From: Siphonodentalium dalli
Taxonomy: Eukaryota > Mollusca > Scaphopoda > Gadilida > Siphonodentaliidae
DNA length: 64,000 bases
NCBI GenBank assembly: GCA_032622095.1
Contig: CP136069.1
Location: forward strand, 156,231,043-156,295,042
Direction: 5' to 3'
Part shown: in pieces, positions 47,416-59,500 of the stretch
Position numbering within the stretch: the stretch's first letter is position 1
Layout of the letters: each line of letters starts with the position of its first letter
The notes under the pieces: model-generated
The model's database searches: none
Told to the model about the DNA's origin: nothing
Seen by the model: only the letters and a program-made list of their open reading frames with translations
Program-made: the position numbers and the translations under genes

Positions 47416-47494
47416 TGCAACTATTCAACACCCCAGTTTTTTTTTCTTCTCTTTAATATATCACAGTAATGCTTTGTGAGATTCTCTGATATGT

Positions 47495-47537
47495 TCATTC
47501 CTGTATCACGGCCTCATCCCATGGACCATGTATGTTT
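47495..47537 (-). CDS. PIGC: PIGC last exon with stop
   Basis: A 43-nt exon opened by TTTTTTCCAG. With the preceding AC it reads [14 protein letters not shown] and stops (TGA, 47497-47495). NIHGPWDEA is the conserved PIGC C-terminus, which confirms the exon despite its size. Confidence 0.95.
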
Positions 47538-50500
47538 CTGGAAAAAAAATAAAGAAATCTTTGATAAAGTGACATGCAATGTTTGAGGAAAAAATGAAGA
47601 AATCATTGTTAAATTGGCATACAATGTTTGAGCATATACACAGAACGACATGTGTCTGAATGGGTTTGTTGATACAGGATGAGGGCCAGTGTGGAATGTT
47701 AGAACGAGAGGGGCAGCGAGAACTATCCTTCCATGATGGCACAAGTGCCATACAAAAAACCCATTCACATACATGTCGTTCTGTGTTTATTTCATGCCAC
47801 CCATCCTGCAATCCATTCACACACATGTCATTCTGTGTTTATTTCATGCCATTTTTTTTTTTACGGAGTTATTGACCCTTTTCGGCTTAGAAAATTTCAA
47901 CATTTTTTTTAATTTCTTTAACAAAGTGGCATCGACTTGCCTCGTTTTTCGGGGGACACTGTGGTCTGCTGACCTTTTATTTTGACAAGCCCCGGTGCTT
48001 GCAGTCAAGCCTGCACATAGTGTATCTGTCGTTTGCAAAATGAGGTCCCCAGAGGGTGAATTTAGTGATACTATCCTGCACAGCGAGCTAGAATCATCAA
48101 ACTCACCCTCTGTGGACCTCATTCTGCTCAGGCCTCATCTTCTGGAAATTATCTATAGTTTCAAATTAACATTGTTTATAGTTACTTTTTCTCTTCTGGG
48201 AAATTTCTATATCTCCTAATTTGCAGAAGATAAAAATGCATAATCGAGGTGACTAATAGGTGAACATCACCAACTTCAACTGGGGAAATTCAATCTGATC
48301 CTACTCCCACAGCAATTGAGGCCTGAGCAGAATGAGGTTTCCAGAGGGTGAATTTGGTGACACTACCCCGGCGTGTGGGATAGCATCACTAAATTCACCC
48401 TCTGGGGACCCCATTCTGCAAATGACACACTATTTATAGGCTTGACTACAGTGAATGTTTCCATTCAGCTATCTTGGAATCCTTGAACCAATTGCTCTTG
48501 TGCAATAAATCCCTATTCCATCCCACACATATAAATATGTATATTAATTGAGTAATATAACTCACGTTTTATATTTCTGTGTGTATATGAGTAGTGCAGG
48601 ACATGCAAAGTTGATGAATATGTGGAATACTGCAAACAGGAACGTGAACACAAATGAAATGACAGAGAGAGACAAGACAGCTACCACACCCAGCATGATT
48701 GTCATGGCAACCTGACTCAATGGTACAACACCCTGCAATGAAACACAAAAATAAAGCTATGTCAGCATCATGTGAACTCTGATTAGTGATGTTGCGATGG
48801 TGCATTTTCACAAGACTCCCACCCAAAGTGGATTAATTCTTTCATGACGGGGGCTGCGCTAGTGCAGAATTAAAGATCCTGTGCCAGTGAATTCTCCTAC
48901 AACATGTGAGTCACCCATAGGGAGCCTCATGAATGCACTGGCTTACAAGGTCAAGGTAAATATTGTTGGGCCAATGTATTCTCTTATATATGCGAGGCAA
49001 AATTTCAGGAAACTCCATTCATGGAAGGGTTAAAGCCACATGACGATTTTGTGCTCCAAAATACACCTAATAATATCCACTTTTGAAATTGTTCCCAGTA
49101 TCAAAAATATCTGAATTACCATGCTACATCCATGATATAATACCAGAAAGACGCATTGAAATAAATAAATATCTCTTCGAACATGATTATCGGACCCCGA
49201 GTAACTTGGTATGCCATTTGTATTCACTGAAGTTTTGGATTCGGGAATGGAGTAATCTGGGACTGTCTGGAAAGTATATATTGCGTTATCTCAACTGGAA
49301 ACTGTTTTAACTTTACGCAATGCTTTCTCTTCATTTTAGTCATAAAAATTATGTAGTACATGTACCACAAATGTTGCAGAAGAACGACTGCTCTATGTTT
49401 TCTCTCAATGGTCTGCAGCTGCAATTTTCACCCGACTGCTGTTTAAAATAAATTAACCGGCACAGATGAAACAATCTCAAATTTACCAAAATATAGATGA
49501 AACAAAATACCAATTTTCAGCGCTATATCAACAAATTCGCTGGGCTTTGAATGAGCTATGTCCATTTAAACAGTAACACTTAGAAAACTCAAGCCTGAAA
49601 TATCAGTAGAAATTCGGTTGAGGCATAACATTATTTTCAGCTAATGATGCTGTAGATTTTACTTGGAAGATATTGAAAACACAATGTAAACAGCTGAAAT
49701 CCTGTTCCCAATTGTTCATTAGTGCCTGTGTTTAGTGTGCCTGTCATTTGCAGAATGAGGTCTCCAGAGGGTGAATTTATTGACGCTATCCTCCATAGCG
49801 GGCTCACATCACTAAATTCACCCTCTGTGGACCTCATTCTGCTTAGGCCTCATCTTCTCGGGAAAGTTTCTTTATTATCAAATTTCTATAGAAACTTCTT
49901 CACTTAAATTGACATTTAATAAATAATTGAGCTGAAGCGCAATTAGGATTCTCTAATTGCGCTTAAGCACAATAAGGGAAGATCTAATTGCACTTAAGCG
50001 CAATAAGGAAATATCTAATTGCGCTTAAGCGCAATAAGGAATATCTTATTGCGATTAAGCGCAATTAGCTCTTATTACGCTTAAGCTTAATAAGAATATT
50101 GGACGGTCACCTCACCAATAAACTCCACCCATCGCACTATGGACAACACCATTAGAATAACATGGAGTTTATGTAATGTGGCTTATTGACATTAAGCGCA
50201 ATAACACATGTAGGCATATTCGGATTCTAATATTTGCAGAGATCTCATCAGGGATATATTAATTATGCTTAAGCGCAATAAGGAAGTAATTGCGTCTAAG
50301 CACAATAAGGAATATCTTATTGTGCTTAAGTGCAATAAGCAATCCCTAATTGCACTTAAGCACAATAAGGGAAAATCTAATTGAGCTCAAGCGCAATAAG
50401 AGAAGATCTTATTGCGCTTAAGCACAATAGGGAATATCTAATTGTGCTTAAGCACAATAAGGAATATCTAATTGCGCCTAAACGCAATAAGGAATATTCT

Positions 50501-53500
50501 TATTGAGCTTAAGCACAATTAGGTCAATTTGGCTTCCCATACTTCACATAGATTCTATTTTTTTTTAGTTTAGTTTCTCTATATCCCCAAATTGGCACAC
50601 TGAACTCACGCTTGTTCATTAGTGCCTGTGTCTTCTATAAAATTAGAAATTGAGGGGTACAACCTTATAGAAACCCCCCAATGGTATGACTATCAAAGAA
50701 TGACACAAGTTTATGATGAACTGGTTAACGTTATTGCACATGTCTGTTGTGACGATGATAAAATGAGAAAAAAAGGTTCTAGTTTTACCTCACAGCACTA
50801 AAAATAAGTGTAATAACGTTAACATATTCACACAACTGTGTTGTTCTATGTTTATTGCACATTCTGAAGACTGCGGCTTGTAATCTACTAGTACTGAACT
50901 TTAGGTCGATAATGCCTTATTTAATTGAACAATCTAGTGATATTTATTGATAATTAATACATCATAATTTAGTGAAGACATTTTCTGTTACAGTTCACGT
51001 TGTCAATAACATTGTCAACTTTATTGGTTTGTATTGTCCAAGGACAAAATAAATAATTTTATTGAACATTTTGAAATCTTCTGTATTTTGATGTATTTTG
51101 CAAGTAAACAAATGGGTGTGCAATAAACTCCTTTATTATATTTTCATCAAATTTTTATGTCAAAATATAAATACACCCAGAAAATCGACCGTGATATCCT
51201 ACTCTCAAGATGTTATCCTACTCTCAGCACTGCGTCATGATGTCAATTTTTGCGTCATTCGGTATCCTTGTGCATTGTTTTAACATAAATGGCTGGTGAT
51301 GTTAATTGTAGCTTAAAATTAGGTCCAACCATGTGTTTCATTGTGGTCTGGGTCATAACAAACTGGTATAGAACATATAATAAACACAACAGTCAACTGT
51401 TCTGAGTAGCGTATGGGTTTTCTCCTCTTGTGAGATGCGAGGATTATTTTCACTCAGCTAGTGCCTCATAAAATAATCCTCCACAGAACAGTTAACTATT
51501 GTCAATATATAGACCATTATTTTAGTACTGTGTCAATAAATAAATGTACTTGTACCTTCAATTTCTGCCGAAGAACAGGAAACAGGCCAAACACTTCAAC
51601 AGAAAATGTGACTGTAGCATAAGCATGCCATGTGGTATTTAGTCTGGAAGCTAAACAGACTGATGCAAATATAGCAGCATTGAGTGAGATGGCACCAGAC
51701 ACTCTGAAAAGGTAACAAGAGGCCATCATCCTTCATCCAAACTGATAAAAACCGCACTAGGAAAACAGCAGATCATGATTGGTAGTCTGAAATAAGTGCG
51801 TCTGACATATTTTTAGAATAATAACTTCATGCGATCTCGTGGAAACATTTCTAGCATAGCAAGAGGGATAACTATATCTTATTAGCAACCTCCATCAAGG
51901 CCAAGAGCATTGAATCGAAGACAAATAATTTCGCCAATCTTCAGTTCTGCCTGTATTTTATTCACAAAATAGATATTTTTAGTCTTGAAATAGAGTTTTA
52001 AGACATTGATGTTGTTTTTTTAATTCTGGCCCGGAAGAGACACACTATCTTTATTATATCAATACAACACAATTTATAAAAGTAATTATTCAGTTCTTCA
52101 TAGAAACTGATAACTTTGTGAAAATTGACACAAGTCTGTGAAAATGAAGTGGTAATCTTTAAAAATTTGGCTGAACACTAAAATAAAAGTAGCTTTTTCT
52201 TCTTAAATTTTGGCCTTATTGGCTGCCACTTCATAGATTCCATGCAGAAGAAATAAAATTCGCCGACCACGCGTCCCCCAAAAAGGTGGCTTTTTAGTAA
52301 GGATAGCTTTTTTTAACTCTGTCAAAATTCATTGGTCCATGATCAAATTCAAACCTGGCCTTTGTCTTCTGAAATTTTAACCACGTACCAAATATCAAGA
52401 GATTCAGTTGAATTAAAAAACAATCAGATAACTAAAAGTAAAGTTATCAACCGGAAACCAAAATATCGGCAAATTCTAAGTTGACAAGGACCATAACTCC
52501 GGCAAAAATAGGCAGACCGAACCCATATTTGGACTTGACCTGTAGTTGGAGCTCACATACCAAATTTGGTTCAGATATGATCACACAAACAAATGTTATC
52601 ATCTGGAAACCTCAAAATGACAAAATTCTAAGTTGAAAAGGGGCCATAACTCTGACAGACTGAACCCATATTCGAACTTGACCTGTATTTTGAGCTCATA
52701 AACTCACATACCAAATTTGGTTTTGATACGAAATCCCAAAATAAAGTTCTCATCTGTAATCTTTCCGAACGGCACCCGGATGGATAGACTCTAAGTTGAA
52801 AAGGGGCCAACTCAGGCAAATAATGGGTGTGCTGGAAACTTTCCGCACAGACAGATGGACGGACGCCTGCTATTTTAATAGCAAAAAGAATTAACTCTTC
52901 CATGACTGGAGCTTCCTGAAGTTTTGCACAAACCTTGTGCCAATGCATTGTCTTATATATGTGAGTTTCCCATAGGGAGCCTCGCATATATAAGAGAATG
53001 CATTGGCCTAACAATATATACCTTCACCTAACAAGCATAGGGAGACTCGCATATATAAAAGAATGCATTGGCACAGGGTCTTAAACACTTTCATGATGGG
53101 AGCCTCGCTGAAGCAGCATTAAAGATCCTGTGCCAGTGCATTCTCCCATAGGGAGCCTCGCATTTATAACATAATGCTATGGCTTACCAGGTCAAGGTAA
53201 ATATGGCTAGGCCAATGCATTGGCACAGGGTTTTCACAAAATTTCAGGAAGCCAGTCATGCAGACCTTTAATGCTGCACCAGTGCAGCTCCCGTCATGAA
53301 AGGGTGAATAAGTGGCAATAAAGTATAAATTTCTGTATCTGGTGACAAAGTGTTACACTTACATTGCAGAATTGGTACCATAATTATGGAAGATGAGGTT
53401 AACTAACAACATGATGGTTGTCATGGCATATATTGTGTCAGTGCTGATAGTCTCTGTTAATGATATGAGTATTGGAGATAATCCGTAACTGAAACCAGTG

Positions 53501-56500
53501 AATATCAACACAGACGTCAAATCATCTTTCACTGAAATGTAAAGTCACATGTGTTTCTTAAAGAAATCATTAAAGCGGGACCTTGTAAGCCAGTGCATTC
53601 TCTTATATATGCAAGGCTCCCTATGGGATACTCGCATATATGAGAATGCACTGGCAGAGGGTCTTGAATGCTGCATCAGCACAGCTCCCGTCGTGAAAGG
53701 TTTTATGGCAATTAAACCAGCTTAGGCATACCCCCCCCCCCCCCTCCTTAGATGGATAAACCTTGTCTGAACAACTGAACTAACATAATTGATCTCTGGC
53801 AGCATCAGGTTATATGGAAATTTGCTATCTCCACATCCAGATAAGACATTTCCATATACCCTATGATGTTGCCGAAGATAACAGTGCTGCATGGTATAAT
53901 CTCCATACTGCTCACATATTTCAGGTATAATATTGGGCTTACTAACAGTGCTGCATGGTATAATCTCCATACTGCTCACATATTTCAGGTAGAATATTGG
54001 GCTTACTAACAGTGCTGCATGGTATAATCTCCATACTGCTCACATATTTTAGGTAGAATATTGGGCTTATTAACAGTGCTGCATGGTATAATCTCCATAC
54101 TGCTCACAGATTTCAGAAAAAAATAATTAGAGTTTCTGTTGATTTTTTGAAAATGAGGAAAAAAAGCTATATAAATAAAAGAAATGAATGTAGTTTTAAT
54201 GAGGGATGTTAGCGTTGTAACACTTTAACCCTTACAGGACTGGAGCTTTTTCCTGAAATATTGCGAAAAACTCGGTGCCAATGCATTCTCTTATATATGG
54301 GAGTCTCCGATAGGGAGCCTCAAATATAAAAGAGAATGCATTGGCCTAACAATATTTACCTTGACCTTGTAAGCCAGTGGATTCTCCTATATATTAGGGA
54401 ACTTGCATATATAAGAGAATGTACTGGCACAGGATCTTTAAGGTTACCCTGAATCTACTAATTAATAGTATACAAAATACAGTGGTGTTGATCTTTTTGC
54501 AATATATGGTCTCAGTTGCGATAAACGAATTTAATTTTGTTCAAATAAATAAAAGAAACACATATTTCGCTGAGTTATTGGCATTTTAAACAGTAAAAAT
54601 TGCTCCGATTCTTTAAAGGTACTCAATCCGAATTAACGCTCGCAAATTACTATTTCCTTGGCTTCGGGTAAAAAATATTTGATTCGAGTCGAGAAACCCA
54701 CCCATCACAGCTCAGAGTGATCAGATATCGATGTTTGAAATCTATTATTTTAATTTTAAATGGCCCAATAGACAGTCAATGAGAAGAATTGCATTGACCA
54801 AATTGCGGGTAAAGAGGTATAACTCTAAAATCAAGTGGCTTTTTGTGTCAAATATTTGACAAACCGGCAAAATTTCGTTGAACAAAATGTTGATAAATAA
54901 CAGGTTTTGTGCAGTTTTATACTATAATTGATTGTGATTTTCATTATCTTATGGACAATTATTAGATTCTGATTTAAACTGAAGCAGCATTTCAAAAAAT
55001 GTTGTTGTTGTTGGAATGTGATGATATGGGGACCCACTGATCGGATTGAGTACCTTTAATGCCCACTGCGGATTCTTTGACAATATTTAATAGCTGTGGA
55101 TTATTTATTGGCAAGCATTCAATTGTTAGTTTTGATAAGTATTTTGATATCTTCTCAGTGAAAATGCATTTCAAATGTTATTTCTGTCCATGAAAGTCAG
55201 AGTGCATCAAAAGAGTGATTAAACATTGTGTGAGAGACCATCCCAATGACAAAATATCAATTATTTGCCGCCAACAGCCAAATATGGAAGTACAAGCACC
55301 GGATTTTCAAAGTGCATGGTTCTTTGGTCAGAGAAACGGAAAACATCAACTCTGTCTTTTGGTTCCCCACCAAGAAGCAAACACTCCCCTATTCAGAACC
55401 AAACATGGTTGTCATAATTTTAACATTGTACATGTATAGGCCTATAGTTTGTGGCTAAGTTCAATGTTCAAAAAGCGGGACGTATGTTTCATTGTTCGCC
55501 CAAGACTCGTCACGATATCTCATTTATCTCTGCAGTAAGGAAACACGCTCCACGTAATGCGACAAACTGATTACATTTCTGACTAAGAAAATGGTTTGTA
55601 GAATCATTGGATATGGGATCACTGTGGGCTTTTAATTTAATGCCACTGATCTGCCACAGACCGTCAATACTTTTGGGGCACTTGGGGTACCATTGTTTTC
55701 ATATTGGCACTTGGGTACCAAGCTTTTATAAAATGAGTATTATAAAGAGCACTTTGGGAGCTTTTTAAAAAATTTCGCCAATATGGCAAGTGATCTTTTT
55801 CTAAACGTCATGGCCCTACAGGCATTATTGGCCAAGTGCAGGATTTATGCATACACTCCTTTCTTTTCCATTATACTTAACAGTCATTTTGAGATAATGA
55901 ACAAAAAACCCGAATTTTAAAAAGTTGGATACCCGATCGACAATTTTATAAAACCTGGGTACCCACTGCAACTGTTAATGCGAAAAATCTGGCTACCCAA
56001 GTGCTCGAAAAATAATGGCTTGGTATAATGAATTTATGACTTCCAATTGGCTGATTTAAAGTCATATCCAATGCGCATTAATCTGAATATTCTAGAATCG
56101 CAGGTCATTGAAGTTGAAATACAGAATCAGCTAGATATAAAGAATACGTCGCATACCAGGAACAATTCGTAATACATTTTTCAGGCTCACAAAGAATCTA
56201 CTGCCAAATTTGTTACTACATTTAGCATATTGATCGCAGGTTATTACTCCACTTCACCAACTCTGACTTGCAAATTCCTAGTAAAATTAAACACGTACCC
56301 CTAAGCTAACTACTGTTAGCTACATTGTGACATTTTATGTCCATATCAACCAAGCAACCTGCTTTTTTTAACTCTCGTTTAGACGAAAAATAACAATTTA
56401 AGCAGAATTAAGTGCAATTTCGGTCAGACCTCCTCACCAAGAATCAGCTCGTGCATGAGTCTGGACTCCTCTCTGTGATCATGGGAATTGGTAAGCGAAT

Positions 56501-59500
56501 AAATATTTTCAAATACCTGATCTGTTAAGTGAATCCTCATCGGAGCTGCAAATGTTCTGTATAAATGAGTAGATGATGTAAGCGATGATCGTGAAGGCGG
56601 AGCTAACTAGTAAGACGTGATTGGGCGACACCCACTTCAAATACATGTATGCATAGACAGCAACAAATATGATGACACTAGAAAAGAAGAAAAGATTATG
56701 AATTCATTTTTATCAAAAAAGACGTTACAATTACTGGTTGAGAGAAGTTTTCAGATTTCATGATCATTTTTTTTAAATAATCAACTATTGTCAATTAAAG
56801 GTACTCAATCCAATTGGATGGTCCCCATATCATCAGATTCCAACAACAACAACATTTTTTGAAATGTCGCTTCAGTAATCAGAATTGAGCAATTGCCCAA
56901 AAATAATGCTAACCATGGTCTACTATAGTATAATATTGCCCAAAACCTGTTATTTATCAACATTTTGTTCAACGAAATTTTGCCGGTTTGTAAAACATCT
57001 GACACAAAAAGTTAATTGATTTTAGAGTTATCCATCCTCATCCACAATTTGGTCAGAATCCGTCTTCTCGTCAACTGTTTACTGGGCCACTAAAAAAAAA
57101 TTTTCGGTGGTGAAAATGATCAAATGCTATGGATAGAAAGAGGGGAGCTTGTGGTATTGATTGCAAGAGGAATCCTTCGCCGACACACCCGTGGCTATAT
57201 CAGTACTCGGATAAATGGGCTAAATTTGCCCGATTCCCGAGCGATGGTAAAACAGGAAATATTTACAGTTTACCTTGTCCTTATTATAGTACCATTAATG
57301 TGAAGCAGGTGCGTATATAGAAGCGGCGTATATGGGCAGTGCCAAAGGGGGGGGGGGGGGGGCGGGCAGCGGAGCACGTTACAGGCCCCTGTGACAAATT
57401 CTAAGAACATTACACTGACAGTTCAGTTGTAAGTCAAAAGTCGGTTCGGACTTTGGTGCTGGTTGGGCTGAGTTGGGTAGAAATGGTGTTTATTTTTTTA
57501 CACTTCGAAGTGAAATGTGAAATACGCACAATACAAGAAGTAGAAATATTGTTGTTTTTTAAAGTGGTGCCAGGAAAAGATAGAGCACTTTTATTCCTTT
57601 AACCCTTCCATGATTGGAACTTCCTGAAATTTTGTGAAAATCCTGTGCCAATGCATTCTCTTATATATGTGAGTCTCCCATATGGAGCCTCGCATATCTA
57701 AGAGAATACATTGGCCTAACAATATTGACCTTGCAAGCCAGTGTATTCTCTTATATATGCGAGGCTCCCTATGGGAGACTCACATATGCAGCAGCGCAGC
57801 TCCCATCATGAGGGTTAAATAGAACTACTTGCTGAGTTTTTGAGTCATTGACCCTGATTCAGCAACCATAGTTTCCAATATTCATATTTACATACATTCC
57901 TTTAATAAATGTGAATTTTGTCTCCCATAAAACCTGCAGGTTAAAATAGTCCTACCTGCTTAGTTGTTGAGTTATTGATCCTGATTCAGCAACCACTTTC
58001 CAATAGTCATATTTACGAACATACACTGAAATAAAGAAAAACAGTATAAAAGTTAATTTTGCAAAGAACACAATTAATTACAGGAGTTAAGTCAGGGCTT
58101 AAAGTCACGGATGGCCTTCGTTATTGGTTATAATTTATAAATAACAAGTTACCAAATTATGAAATTTCCTCAAGAATATACTAACAGTATAGTATGATAG
58201 TATGAATGTGATATTATCCACAAAAGACACTTTGTGTGAGCCGAGTGTTTGTTTATATACAGAATGTCAATAGTGAGCAATAAACAAAACATTCAACACT
58301 GTGGCGATTTTGTTAGGAGAGTGATTCACCAACGAAATATTGTGAGGCGAGGATTAGCGAGCGCTATACTGGTCATTTGTAAACAACTTGGTGGCATTTC
58401 TATCCAAAGTTCATTAGTGGAGTCTCCCCGGTGTTGAGTGTTTTGCTTATTGCATATTCTTTACGTACTGTTTGTTTACATAACATGGCATTTGTTTCAT
58501 AACACAGAGTACTAACATGACAATAACATGCAATTTACGCTATATTTATGATTGGTATAAAAACTAAATTTGTCTATAATATAATATTCTTTCTGTTTAT
58601 GGCAGTTTTAACAGATGTGACTATTTTAACAGCAATAAACACCACCAACGCTTACTGTATTTTAATTGGCAGGATATCATCTCGAATAAAGAATGGGACA
58701 ATCCATTCTGGTAATACATAACCCACCCCAGGGACAACCTGTCTTACAGACAACAAAGGTAACAAAGAGCACTTTCTAATCATTTCTATTATGTATTATA
58801 AATCGGACTCCAGGTGCCAATTCGTTGCAGATTTGCCATAAAAGATATATTGATTATTAAATATATATATATGATCATTCAGACCAATTTGCTTCCATAC
58901 CCAAACTTAGTCTGTTTTCCAGAACATTAAGGATCTTCTACCAAACACATCAACCTGCCAGTTATTGAAACACATTTAATTCTGTCTTGATACATGTAGG
59001 TCCAACACAATCATCACAAACGCGAATTACACAATCAGAGTCTTCATAAATCAAGTCTACATTAGATTTCACAAAATTCTGTTCGAACTATTGATAAGCC
59101 GGTCCAATTAAAATCACCGATAAACGATGATGGGATCGATTTAAAAAAAAATTATAGCTAATAATGGATAATAAGCAAACATCTGTGACAATATTTCCTG
59201 TTCCTTAATCCCCTTTTAACGAACCCTAGCGAAATATATGATTGACAAACTTTTGGACACAGCTGGTGACACCTTGTTGCCATTCATCGGGAAGCTCTCA
59301 CTGAGAGCTTTCCGATGAATGGCAACAAGCCATATTTCCGACTAAATCCTGAAAAGTTACCCATTATTCTGCTGTGGTTAAGGAGTCGATTATTTTGGGC
59401 ATTACTGTATATATATCCTATTTGTGCCAGAGGAAAAAAAGAGCAGTGATAAATAATGGGGCCAATATTTAATATACTGGGGCCGCCTTTACTTGGGGCC

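Larger units (their letters stand above)
36276..47494. other. Intergenic region between convergent OXR1 and PIGC
   Basis: Almost entirely repeats (families A, H, J, L). 37690-38110 and 46820-47260 have no recognisable feature. No exon with family similarity was seen. Confidence 0.65.
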
